Shown here one piece after another: positions 1 to 8,464 of a stretch of 14,464 bases of DNA. Below the pieces are notes generated by a model. The model had not been told where the DNA came from and made no database searches. It saw nothing but the letters and a program-made list of their open reading frames with translations. Position 1 is the first letter of the stretch; each line of letters starts with the position of its first letter. Source of the stretch: Hemicentrotus pulcherrimus (Eukaryota; Echinodermata; Echinoidea; Camarodonta; Strongylocentrotidae); the NCBI GenBank assembly GCA_003118195.1, contig BEXV01000057.1:46781-61244 (forward strand), given 5' to 3'. The translations under genes and the position numbers were made by a program.

Positions 1-262
1 CCCCCCCCCCCCCCCGCACTCTCCCTCTCTCTCTGTCTCTCTCTGTCTCTCTCACCTTTTTTTCTTTCACCTTTCCTTTAACTGTAGAATATTTCTCCTA
101 CTTTTCTGTCTATATGTCTCAAACTATACGATTTTCTGCAATCTCTCTATCTCCCTTTCTTCTCCCCTTTCCTTCAATCATTCTACCCATCTTCTCTTTC
201 TATTCCTCCAACCATCCATCCTCTCCCCTCTCCTGCCCATTCTCTCTTCCCCCTGCTTCCTC
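1..262. repeat. Poly-C / (CT)n and pyrimidine-rich tract
   Basis: The window opens with 15 consecutive Cs, followed by CT-rich microsatellite interrupted by G (CTCTCTGTCTCT blocks, about 20-53). The + strand then stays strongly pyrimidine-rich to about 262. Such a homopyrimidine/homopurine tract could form triplex DNA in principle, but nothing here shows that it does. A 60-codon open frame at 114-296 exists only because pyrimidine-rich codons avoid stops. The left edge is cut by the window. Confidence 0.9.
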
Positions 263-720
263 GTTAAATAAATATTTTTATACAATGTTGGGTTAGAGAA
301 TGGCAAGCATGCCATAAATAAGGCGGGTCCTCCCTTGATTCTCGCCTAAAGTGTCTGCCGCTATGACAGTGATCGATTCATCATTAGCTGTGAGAAAGAC
401 TGAGAGTGAAAGCGCAAACAGAGTGTCTCTTCCCCTTTGAGAGATGCTGTATATACCGCAGCCAAACAACCAAGGCAACCCAACCAACAACAGAGCAGGC
501 CATTTGTTTAGGTGGAAGCAGCAGCACCTTGTGGTCATTTTTTATGAGCCCCTCGTCGTCTCGAGAGGGCGGCTGTGGGTGCAGGGTGTACAAGGGTTGA
601 TAGACACACTGCATATTTTAGGTGAAGTTCATTGCCAAGGTTGGAAGATCTAAAAATAGACAGACAGCTGTCGATGACCCCTTTGCCTCCTGAACTTCAG
701 ATAAATAGAAAGCTATCTCA
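263..720. other. Balanced-composition island, possible regulatory DNA
   Basis: This stretch is visibly less AT-rich and less repetitive than its surroundings. It holds a perfect 10-bp palindrome GACAGCTGTC (663-672) containing the E-box CAGCTG, a TATATA at 449-454, and the 12-mer GTCTCGAGAGGG at 558-569. Open frames of 60-80 codons occur in several frames on both strands between about 293 and 653. That points to few stops from composition rather than to a gene. A cis-regulatory module is a plausible inference. No function can be assigned from sequence alone. Confidence 0.3.
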
Positions 721-815
721 CATTCATCATCAGATGACGAACAAAATGTATACATGAAACTAAAACTTCCATGAGTAAATTATGATTATCATTTCAAGAG
801 GCATTTTTGGACAGA

Positions 816-949
816 CCCCTCCCCCCCTCCTCATCCAAAGATCAAACTGACAATAAATCCTTGCTAAGATTTCATCTCCCCCCCCCCCCCAATTAAAAAA
901 ATAGAAATAATCATCGATGGGAACATACTTCTCTCTCTCTCTCTCTCTC
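816..949. repeat. C-rich run, poly-C(13) and (CT)n microsatellites
   Basis: There is a C-rich segment at 816-831, a run of 13 Cs at 878-890, and an uninterrupted CT dinucleotide run at 931-949. This is the second place in the window where poly-C and (CT)n occur together with the pyrimidines on the + strand. The 41 bases between 890 and 931 are AT-rich and ordinary. Confidence 0.9.
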
Positions 950-1099
950 AAACATTTAAATTACAGGAGTGACATTTACTCATTGTAATTGTCATTTTTT
1001 TCATATTTATCTTAGATCTTTTCAAATATTCAAGAGCTGTAAGTTATGCTACCCAGTCTCTCTTTAAAAAATATAAAACAACACCCCTCTCACCGCTGA

Positions 1100-1312
1100 A
1101 GTGCCCCATCAACTTCATACCAGGGGGCCCCTCTTAGCAAAACCAGACTGTCCTACACTAGGAGCCATGCTTCTGGCTATGCCTTCCCTGGGGCCTACTC
1201 AAGCCAAGTACAACCGGCCAACAACCCTGGACCGCAACACTGGACTCTGTCTCAAGCCATGAGAGATGTCAAAGAAAACAATGCTGAATCTGCATGCCAT
1301 CCTCTAAAATGA
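1100..1312 (+). CDS. Candidate 3'-terminal coding exon (unidentified)
   Basis: From just after the TGA at 1097-1099, one + frame stays open for 70 codons to a TGA at 1310-1312. The product is hydrophilic and of mixed composition: it begins SAPSTSYQGAPLSK, includes PGPQHWTLSQAMRDVKENN, and ends in HPLK. There is no early in-frame ATG, so it would have to be an internal-to-terminal exon. A plausible acceptor is the CAG at 1121-1123, preceded by a weak pyrimidine stretch; the AG at 1100-1101 and the TAG at 1135-1137 are alternatives. An AATAAA lies at 1481-1486, about 170 bases past the stop, where a polyadenylation signal could sit. Against this, a second + frame is open from 1077 to 1259, so the block may simply be stop-poor GC-rich DNA. 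I recognise no domain and assign no function. Confidence 0.22.
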   Translation, partial: SAPSTSYQGAPLSKTRLSYTRSHASGYAFPGAYSSQVQPANNPGPQHWTLSQAMRDVKENNAESACHPLK

Positions 1313-1690
1313 AAATCTAAAAGAAAGTTCATTTCAATTTAGAAAACCTGTACCTTTATGTAGAGTTCATTCTTTAAAAAAAAAGGTATTTTCATACCTG
1401 GATGATTTGTTACCATTATCTCACTCAAAGAGTTCCCGGTAGATGATCGGTAATCTATTAATTGCCCTTAATCTTTGTGTAATAAAGCAGCATTCTATTA
1501 AAGTCAAAAGCACATTCTAAAAAATTACAGCACCATTAAACATAAAATTCTCTGAATGATGTAAAGATGGCAGCACCCTTTAGGGTATTTGTGTAATACA
1601 TCTTGAACCTCAACAGCTTACATGATGAATGACTTCTTCAGACCAAAAAAGGATATTGGCTTCAGCATAACAACATCTGGAATTATTTGC
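1313..1690. other. AT-rich stretch; possible 3'UTR with AATAAA
   Basis: AT-rich sequence with a 9-base A run at 1376-1384 and one AATAAA hexamer at 1481-1486. If the upstream candidate exon is real, this would be its 3' untranslated region. If not, the hexamer is expected by chance in DNA of this composition. Nothing else is visible. Confidence 0.25.
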
Positions 1691-2130
1691 TGAACATGGG
1701 TAAAAACAAACAAATAACAAATTGCCAAAGACAAATCTTGGCGTACAAATCAGAGAAATATTCGCAATTCAATGGAGAATTCTCTGGAAATTTACAACGC
1801 ACTAATGCGAATGTGATCGGCAACAATAAGGCCAGTCGCGAGATGTACACGAAAAATGTGTGCCAGCCATGTAAACTCGTTACTCCTTCCTCGTCTTTTC
1901 TTTTGTTTTCTGACGCCATTTATCCATCAACGAGCAGCGCTCTGCGCCCGAGCATAAATAAAACAGATTGCAAGGCCTGTTTGGTCTGATTTGTGTTTAA
2001 CCTCTGTAAGAGTCTGGGCCGCTGAGACTAGGTCCCTGGTGATGGTAGGGCCGGATTCTTTCAATATTTTCTCCCTCCCTTCGTTTAATTCCCCATTCTT
2101 GACACGCCAATCGGCAAAATGTCGTGATAG
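1691..2130. other. Balanced-composition island, no gene seen
   Basis: Mixed sequence with CpG-containing words (TCGCGA near 1838, AGCGCT near 1938) and several AT-rich homeodomain-like words such as CATAAATAAA. Opposing open frames of 100 codons (+, 1687-1989) and 78 codons (-, 1683-1919) overlap one another. The + frame is rich in N, K and S, resembles no family I know, and lacks supporting splice or start context. A conserved noncoding element is possible but unproven. Confidence 0.22.
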
Positions 2131-2620
2131 GGTCAGAAATTTTCAGCCCAGTGACAGGTTTTGAAAATTGAAGTATTCTTGTTTAATGTCTCGAGAGGGG
2201 CATGAAAAAATAAAAAATGAATCTCATAATACTGGTCCTTCAGCTTGTACGTCAGCATTTCGAAGATATAGAAAAGCAAAGATATTCTATTGAGAACCAA
2301 TGGAAAAGGGAAATTACTGTGTTTCCTCAAATCTAACACTTATCAAAATGGTGAGCCTATTAGAAGGTGAAAATGTAAATTAAATGCAGAAGGCAGTGTG
2401 GCAACTTATATTTCACTTTCCAGCATTTTCACATTTATTGGGAATATGTGATTTAATTGGAGGGAAAAATCCTACCACCGCATTGACAGTAGAAAAAAAA
2501 AAATCAGGCATACTTTCTTTAGATGCATCCAAACAAGAAGAGAAACAAGGATCAGGTTTCAGGAGTCTTCTGCCAATAGGTTTAAAATCTTCAGTAGATG
2601 AAGAGATAGTATACACCTTT
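2131..2620. other. AT-rich stretch, nothing recognised
   Basis: AT-rich sequence with an 11-base A run at 2493-2503. The 15-mer TATTCTTGTTTAATG at 2174-2188 recurs at 2972-2986. A 126-codon open frame (2384-2764) begins here but owes its length to the CT repeat it runs into, so I do not call it a gene. Confidence 0.4.
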
Positions 2621-2735
2621 TATTTTCTCTCCTCTACCCCCTTTCCTCCCTTTCCTCCCCCCCCCCCTCTCTCTCTCTCTCTCTCTTTTCTGTCTCTCTT
2701 TTTTCTGTCTCTCTTTTTTCTGTCTCTTTCTCAAA
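2620..2735. repeat. Poly-C(11) + (CT)n + three 15-bp units
   Basis: A C/T-rich lead-in is followed by 11 Cs (2657-2667) and an uninterrupted CT run (about 2668-2686). After that, a 15-bp unit of the form TTTTCTGTCTCTCTT repeats with TGTCT cores at 2691, 2706 and 2721. The array looks like a CT microsatellite that acquired a T-run/TG variant and then expanded as a 15-bp minisatellite. It is the third poly-C/(CT)n pairing in the window. Confidence 0.92.
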
Positions 2736-2740
2736 TCACT

Positions 2741-3170
2741 GTTCTTTCTTCAGATTGTTTTTAAAAAAATGAATTTCATAACACCATTAAAAATCATTTG
2801 ACAAAATAACTAAACTTGCTCAAAATATAAAAAAAACTTATAACTTCACAATACATGTGCAAACCATGGTTTGTTGAGTGTCATAGAAAAGTATTTTGCT
2901 TTGTTTTTTGGAAAAGAAAAAAATCATTCTTCTTTTTCAACCAATACCTAAGGAATGTCTTGTAACAAGGATATTCTTGTTTAATGCATAACAGCTATCC
3001 TCAAGCACTTTGTCCCTGAAACAGAACTTAAAGCTGTTCACCCCCTTGGTTGCAATTTCCCATCATATGCTTGCTTTTAACCCATCACAGGTAAACCATT
3101 GAACAGAAATGATAGTAAGCAATATCTGAAACGGAAAATGAGCAAGCACCGTGGGTTCAACAACAAAAAA
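2741..3170. other. AT-rich spacer, nothing recognised
   Basis: AT-rich sequence with short A and T runs. It contains the second copy of the 15-mer TATTCTTGTTTAATG (2972-2986). No open frame, RNA fold or repeat boundary can be supported. Confidence 0.4.
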
Positions 3171-3560
3171 AGCAGCAGATAATAGGGGGACAAACAAGTG
3201 CAGGATAAATGGCCACCTCAGCCGTAGCTTGATGACAAGGGTCTAGAAGGGTAATGATCTACGTCTCTACCACATATTAATTCACGCACTAGGGTTGGCT
3301 AATTGCCCGATGATAGAGCCCATATAGTTGGGGCGTACAATGATACCAGAGAGAAACATTGGAAGAGGGCGGAGTAACGGAAATGAGTTAATAGGAGGAC
3401 ATCAACGGACAGAAGGGTGCTGTATTTTCAGTCATCTATTCATTTGTTCTACCCCTAGCAATAAATCTGGCTAGTTTTGGACTTGAGACCATTTTGATCA
3501 AGTGATACTGGATATCTCCTGGATGAAAGCTCATAAAGTCTATATTTGAAATTTCATTTA
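3171..3560. other. Balanced island with inverted NK2-like sites
   Basis: A purine-rich, moderately GC-balanced block (about 3180-3420) followed by mixed sequence. ACTTGA at 3481-3486 and TCAAGT at 3498-3503 form a 6-bp inverted repeat with an 11-base spacer. The right arm continues as TCAAGTG, the known core for NK2-class homeodomain proteins. No open frame of interest. Regulatory function is inferred only. Confidence 0.22.
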
Positions 3561-4080
3561 TCTGGTAGGTTCTGATATGAACCTATCTGTAGCCCTAACC
3601 CTTGGACTATGCACCTGGAGGTATAACCAAAACTCTAACTCTAGCAGAAGTAGGTCTTTCAGGAATTTATACAGAATCTACAGGACAATGAAATCTTTGT
3701 AATAATACCAAACATTCTAACCCCTTTTTCATTAAAATTTCATTAAATGTGAAATGCAGCATCATTGTTTTTAATTTGCTAAAGTTTGCCAAACAATAAT
3801 TATCTTTGCCTGGTACATCAACCAGTCCTTGATAGTTCTATGCCTTTCTAACACTATACCAAACAGCATGACAGGCCCTGGGGGTCTTTTTACAAAACTT
3901 ATCATCAGTGAAAAATGACAATTTTTGTTATAAGCTACTGAAACTCTTGCGTCTGATTGGTTATCAACAGGTTTATCACTAATTTTTGTCATGTCATTTA
4001 TCATTGAAAAAGGGCTTTGTGAAACACCCCCTTGGTCCTAGTCCTGGTTCCTGGTCCTAACGTAAACCAGGTCTACATGA
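3561..4080. other. AT-rich spacer with short GGTCCTA repeat
   Basis: Mostly AT-rich and featureless. Near its end TGGTCCTA occurs at 4033-4040 and again at 4052-4059, with CCTGG words between and an inverted ACCAGG at about 4066-4071. This small imperfect 19-bp repeat is too short to name. The rest shows nothing recognisable. Confidence 0.35.
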
Positions 4081-4330
4081 AGGATCCACAGACTACATCT
4101 CATTCAACAGAGCATCGGTTGATGATAGAGACATCCAATGATCCATATGTGAATGAGATAAGAATTTGAGCTGAACACCTACGCTCATGATCTCGCTGAA
4201 TGCCACAAATTTAGCCTGATTACACCAACAGCGAAAGGATGAGACTCCCAGAAATGTTAGACGTGTCAGAAATTTGTCAATTTTGCCAGCGTGACAAGCA
4301 TGGGCACTGAGAGAGCAGTTCAGGGCCAAG
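4081..4330. other. Balanced segment with weak minus-strand frame
   Basis: A minus-strand frame is open across about 4093-4329 (78 codons), with no ATG at its 5' end in that frame. The peptide has no recognised domain and its length is within chance for this composition. I see no splice or start context that argues for translation. Best treated as noncoding unless transcript data say otherwise. Confidence 0.2.
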
Positions 4331-4910
4331 CAGCATAGCCTTCAGATATCAGACTATTTTTGAATGCAAAAACAAAATGATAAAAAAGACAATATATATT
4401 TTGCAAGAATATAAAAAGGGTAAATAGATACATGCACACATTTTCTGAAACGAGGACTGCTTGTAATCATTTGTTAAAGCTTCTTTTTTTCTGGTAGCTT
4501 GATCAATTTCATAATGCAAAGAAAATAAAAAATCTCAGAGAAGAGGAAGATTCTGTGACCATTTGGAGGGATGTAGGCAATTTCAGAGGTTAAGGGGAAA
4601 AAATCATCCTGAGCACTAAAATATATTGAATATTGATTTTTTTAATAAATGTGTTAGAATACTTCTAAATTTAACACCAAGAAAAAGAAACAAGGCTTAT
4701 GTAGTACTACATTATTTTTGTTAATGTAAGGAGCATTTGTTAGATGAAAACAAAAATTGGTATAGTTTATGAAATGTGTACCGGTAGTTTACAATGAAAT
4801 TAGATTTTTGTGAAATTACCAATACTATTGGAGGATGGGTTTTCTCCACAAAATCAAGATCTTTTCATTTGTTTGTGATACTGATAGATAGACTATGTAA
4901 AGGGTATCTA
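4331..4910. other. AT-rich spacer with a TACCGGTA palindrome
   Basis: AT-rich sequence with no gene seen. The 8-bp palindrome TACCGGTA lies at 4779-4786, continuing as TACCGGTAGT, and that decamer recurs at 10857-10866. Nothing else stands out. Confidence 0.4.
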
Positions 4911-5135
4911 CCCATGATGCCCTTTGTACAGCCCTTGGAACATAACCACATCTATCCTCGCAAAACGGCAAGAAAATGATATGCACAGGTATGATAACAA
5001 TGTCAACTGACAATTCCAGCTGCCAGGACGATGACGATGATACTCCTACCACCAGGGCTGGTCTTCTCACAGTCATCCATTAATTGATGCTCCAAGAAAC
5101 ATCTGTATTTTCACTCTTTTACTCTTTCAATACCA

Positions 5136-5163
5136 CCAATGACAAAATTGGCCCTGATTGGCC
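5136..5163. promoter_or_regulatory. Three CCAAT cores at helical spacing
   Basis: CCAAT at 5136-5140 on the + strand is followed by its complement ATTGG at 5147-5151 and 5157-5161, giving centre spacings of 11 and 10 bp. The last two form a direct repeat, ATTGGCC, with a period of exactly 10 bp. A further CCAAT lies at 5333-5337. CCAAT cores are the known binding site of the trimeric factor NF-Y, and clusters near one-turn spacing occur in some promoters. No TATA box or start site is evident here, so promoter function is inference. Confidence 0.3.
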
Positions 5164-5241
5164 GAGTGACAGACAAAAGAGGGGGTATGGGAGCCGTGAA
5201 TACAGTGGAGGTGTAACTGGCTACGATAGAGACATCTGTAA

Positions 5242-5285
5242 TTGTCAAATGTTTGACAAGCTGAGCTCGGACAAGGTTAGCTCAG
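5242..5285. repeat. Two back-to-back inverted repeats
   Basis: TTGTCAAA (5242-5249) and TTTGACAA (5252-5259) form an 8-bp inverted repeat around a 2-base centre. One base later, CTGAGCT (5261-5267) and AGCTCAG (5279-5285) form a second perfect 7-bp inverted repeat with an 11-base loop. As RNA the second could form a hairpin; as DNA both could be dyad-symmetric protein sites. No transcript or protein partner is known from sequence. Confidence 0.6.
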
Positions 5286-5430
5286 TGCCTGCGTTTCAGA
5301 GTTGAGAGGGGGGAACAGACATGCAACGCATACCAATGGAAGGAGGATGACACGTACCCCTATCTGGGCTGACGGCAACCGGAAGGTGAAAAAATGAAGA
5401 TCTCATAGGGCTTTTGTTGATGAAGAGAGA

Positions 5431-6650
5431 AATAATGATTCTAATTTCCGGTATGTTGATGCTAAACAGGCACAACTGTAGTTTCAACTTCCAATGACCT
5501 TTATCAATTTTTCCCCCTCTCAAATTTCCCCACTCATCTCATTTACCCAATTCCCTTAGTATTCAACTAAAAAAAAACAAGTTTTCTTCTGTATTCCTGT
5601 AATTGATTGAACTCTCCAACTGACATGTTTGAAACAAAAATCTCTTGATCAAATTTTACCCCCCAAAATAGGTAAAAGAAAGATCAATATATGTACACTT
5701 TTCTTTGATTTCAAGTTTTACAAAAAAAGAAACCTTCCAATTTAGAAAGAGAGCCAAATTGAAAATAATCATCAAATGTTAACAAACCAGATTAAAAAAA
5801 AACACCTCTACTTCCTATCTGCTAATATATCTCCTCCCCCTCTCTCTCTCAACCCCTTCCCCTATCACCATTTCTCCATCTCCTTTTTAATGGTCATTCT
5901 TTGTACTACTAGTACATCAACATATCTACTTCAGAATATCAAGATATAATCATCACCTCCCCAACACAGACCAACATTGTGGTTGAGCCATGAGAACACA
6001 CCCCCATACAGCCCCTGCACCAATGCCCTTAGACTTCTAACCAGGAAGGCCAATTAGTTTAATGATTACATATGTTGAAGTCATGGGTTTGTTCTGCTGA
6101 ACATTCACTTCCCTTACGTATCATCATCAATCTGGTCTAAACCTCAGCTGTCATCAAATGATATACATCTCTACTCTCCTCCCTCTCCTATCTCCCAAGC
6201 ACACAACATTCATGTTTGTTGGCTTATGGCCACGTTCACATTATGCTGTAATCACTGGAGTCAAGCTGCATTCACATTATTAAAAAAAAATCAATGCCTG
6301 CAAGGTAACATCTTATGAAGATGAGAACACATCCATTCAAGTGGGCGCTTTAGAAGGATATTGCATTACATTCTACAAAGCACTCAAAAATTGCTTTATC
6401 CTTGCATGATCATGGAGCCAAAATGGAAACTTGGACAATATTGCAGCCAACAGCTTTCATTCTAGCTATTGCAGCAGAATGAAAAGAAAAAAAAAAAATT
6501 ATCTGGGTTCCGATATCATGTCAGTAATAATAATATGATCAAGACAGGCAAAAATGAGTAAAATTGAGTAGGACGATATTCTAAAACTCAATATATTCTT
6601 TCACTAAAATATAGTAATACAATACAAATGTTTTTCTCTCTCCTTTTCTC
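5431..6650. other. AT-rich spacer with small CT block and palindrome
   Basis: Long AT-rich stretch without a credible open frame. It contains a short C/T block near 5833-5850, a 15-bp palindrome TGTACTACTAGTACA (5902-5916; 7-bp arms, one central base) and an A run at 6487-6498. No transposon ends, RNA genes or exon candidates were recognised. Confidence 0.4.
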
Positions 6651-6786
6651 TCCGTAAAAGTGGAAACTTTCTTCCGCCATTTTTCCAAATCATTTGTCAC
6701 GTAGCATTGTGAGGTTGTTTATGTTTGTTGGTTTTCCATCGTCCTCATTAATAATGTTGAATCTTTGCAAACAGAGCCATCGTACT

Positions 6787-6810
6787 TTGACAATGTTTAA
6801 CGTTTGTCAA
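6787..6810. repeat. Inverted repeat TTGACAA / TTGTCAA
   Basis: Perfect 7-bp arms at 6787-6793 and 6804-6810 are separated by 10 bases that contain the palindrome AACGTT. The arm word also occurs in the inverted repeat at 5242-5259, in the opposite order. Dyad symmetry suggests a dimeric protein site or a small hairpin; neither is shown. Confidence 0.55.
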
Positions 6811-6853
6811 TATGTCACTTCATCCTTCTTCCACTTGTATAGGCCCAAGCTGT

Positions 6854-6868
6854 GACCAACAATTGGTC
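6854..6868. repeat. Inverted repeat GACCAA-CAA-TTGGTC
   Basis: Perfect 6-bp arms around a 3-base centre. It lies just downstream of a pyrimidine-rich stretch ending in TATAG (about 6819-6842) that resembles a splice acceptor. The following + frame is open to a TAA at about 7053-7055 (68 codons) but has no recognisable domain and no clear donor, so I do not call an exon. Confidence 0.5.
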
Positions 6869-6938
6869 TCTCATGGACCTCTCCTTGTTCTGTACAATAG
6901 CAATTAAGACTAATGTACTGGGTACTCTACTTCTGCAA

Positions 6939-6976
6939 GACCAAGGAGTGAATGGCCCTGGACTCCTCATGTGGTC
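6939..6976. repeat. Nested imperfect inverted repeat GACCA/GGAGT
   Basis: GACCA (6939-6943) and GGAGT (6945-6949) on the left are complementary, in nested order, to ACTCC (6962-6966) and TGGTC (6972-6976) on the right. The inner loop is 12 bases with GGCC inside. The gap between arms is 1 base on the left and 5 on the right, so the fold is imperfect. GACC/GGTC words are frequent throughout 6850-7140. Confidence 0.4.
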
Positions 6977-7199
6977 CTATACAACGTGGGTTATTTACGA
7001 GGAGTTCCTGGTCTACCAGAATATAGCCAATAATGTAATTTGGATTCCATGTTAAATTGGTTATTGAGACCATAATTCTCCTCCAACTCAATCACCTTCC
7101 AGTCCTTGGGACCAATCTAGGAATAAAGCGGTCTAGATTAAAGAGTTAAACTGGGTTGGAAAGTAGATCATTCAAAGTCTTCAATCACTATCTCTTTAT

Positions 7200-7244
7200 T
7201 ATTATATCTCTTTTTAATAACTTTCTGTCTGTGTGTCCGTCTGT

Positions 7245-7284
<40 letters not shown>

Positions 7285-7440
7285 CTCTCTGTTTCTTTTT
7301 AACTACCCTGACTTCATTCTTCTCTCTCTTTCAGTTTCACTTCCTCTACCTTTTTGTACAATTTTTCATCTATACTTTCATCTTTTGCATTTTCTTTTTC
7401 ACTATCTGTTTTCAGTATGTGATATCTTTCTCTTGCTAGT
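7200..7440. repeat. (CT)17 microsatellite in pyrimidine-rich tract
   Basis: Thirty-four uninterrupted bases of CT repeat lie at 7249-7282, preceded by a TG/CTGT-rich lead (about 7222-7245) and followed by pyrimidine-rich sequence to about 7430. A 68-codon open frame across it (7233-7439) is made of S, L and F codons produced by the repeat and is not a gene. Confidence 0.93.
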
Positions 7441-7880
7441 TCTTTAAAAAATAAAACAAAATCACATTTTATTGTTTGTATATATTTATCATCACAAAAT
7501 TTAAAAAATTGTCAATCGAATGTTCCAATATACAAAAATCTTATTTATCTTGCCCCAGATTTCAATGCACAACATCACCTTAGCAGCAACTTTATTAATT
7601 ATCAGGTAGTAAAATCATCCAATAATTTCAAACGACTTTGAGTTCAGTAGTGTCTATTTGTCGGTAATTGTTGAGATAAAATCTCTCATACATGTACCTT
7701 GATTATTTTTTATCTAGCCCAGTTTTTACCTTTAAGTATAAGGGCGCACAGGAAAACTCTGAAAATGTTGTAAAGGCAGGTAATGAAAGAAGAATTGAGT
7801 GGATTATTATCAATTCCTGCCCTGTGTAAAACGTCTTAAATCACCCTCTCCCTCCCAATGAGGAAACATGCTTTGTGTTG
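7441..7880. other. AT-rich spacer, nothing recognised
   Basis: AT-rich sequence with no repeat boundary, open frame or fold that I can support. The palindromic element described next begins at its right edge. Confidence 0.4.
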
Positions 7881-7881
7881 T

Positions 7882-7913
7882 GAATTACCAGGGATATATC
7901 CCTGGAATTACCA
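7882..7913. repeat. 18-bp perfect palindrome framed by 9-bp direct repeats
   Basis: CCAGGGATATATCCCTGG (7888-7905) equals its own reverse complement. The direct repeat GAATTACCA lies at 7882-7890 and 7905-7913, overlapping both palindrome ends. Both symmetries are read directly from the sequence. The arrangement could be a dimer binding site, a palindrome-centred mobile-element footprint with a duplicated flank, or chance. Nothing nearby identifies which. Confidence 0.8.
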
Positions 7914-8430
7914 TCAACCCCATGCTGCGAATGCCACAAAAGAATAAAGATTGGTAAGATAAACATTTTAGCCAGAGGAAAAAACAACAGTACATGATGG
8001 AGTAAACACTTGAGGTCAATTTCTGGAGGGTAATGTAAGTTTGCGTGGAGGCAAAAATTCTCTTTTGACCTTTCTTACAAGTGCCATGCGTCCAGGAAAT
8101 GGTAATATATCTCTGAACAAATTCACCAATGGATGAGATCGTCATCTCAATTTGGCAATGGAATAATTGGGTTTAACGAGAATGAGGGATAGATAGCAAA
8201 TTCTTCTTTACAATCTGGGATGTTGGCAGGGTCTTATACTCCTGTCTTGGACTGGCGTGATACCAGGGACAGATGGGAAAGCGATTGGTACGCTGATTGT
8301 TCGGCTGGTAAATAGTTGGGGAGTTAGCAAGACATGTTCCTGGTAGTGTAACCTGTGTTGTGTTGAAAGAGAACAACAAACTAACCTCTGGCCTTCTCGA
8401 AGGTCTTCGCTACTCACTCCAGCTCCGTCA
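7914..8430. other. Mixed-composition segment, no gene
   Basis: Moderately balanced sequence with overlapping minus-strand open frames (for example 7885-8145 and 8208-8543) that resemble no known protein. A small imperfect hairpin is possible at 8242-8272, where CTGTC-TTGG faces CCAG-GGACAG. The longest minus frame runs through the CT block at 8431-8464 and reads as low-complexity R/G/E sequence, so it is rejected as a gene. Confidence 0.3.
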
Positions 8431-8464
8431 CCTCTCTCCCCCTCCCTCTCTCCCCCTCTCCCCT
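8431..8464. repeat. CT/C-rich low-complexity block
   Basis: The + strand is almost purely C and T, in alternating CTCTCT and CCCC groups. It is complementary in character to the GA block at 8669-8727, about 200 bp away, so the two could pair as a long low-complexity inverted repeat. Confidence 0.9.

Noticed and set aside
293..653. Several 60-80-codon open frames on both strands
   Set aside because: Frames on both strands are open together, the mark of stop-poor composition. Several start at non-ATG codons, which is weak evidence in a eukaryote.
558..2199. Shared 12-mer GTCTCGAGAGGG at 558-569 and 2188-2199
   Set aside because: Exact 12-mers recurring in a 14-kb window are expected several times by chance, and the flanks do not match.
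2384..2764. 126-codon open frame on the + strand
   Set aside because: Its second half is translated from the poly-C/(CT)n array, giving low-complexity P/S/L/F. The length comes from the repeat lacking stops.
3593..3601. Telomere-like CCCTAACCC
   Set aside because: A single partial unit with no tandem repeats. Expected by chance.
6843..7055. Exon following the acceptor-like tract ending at 6842
   Set aside because: The frame is open to TAA, but the peptide matches nothing known, no good donor or poly(A) signal follows closely, and the block is dominated by inverted repeats.
7233..7439. 68-codon S/L/F-rich open frame
   Set aside because: Made by the (CT)17 microsatellite and T-rich flank. 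The hydrophobic look is a repeat artefact, not a membrane protein.
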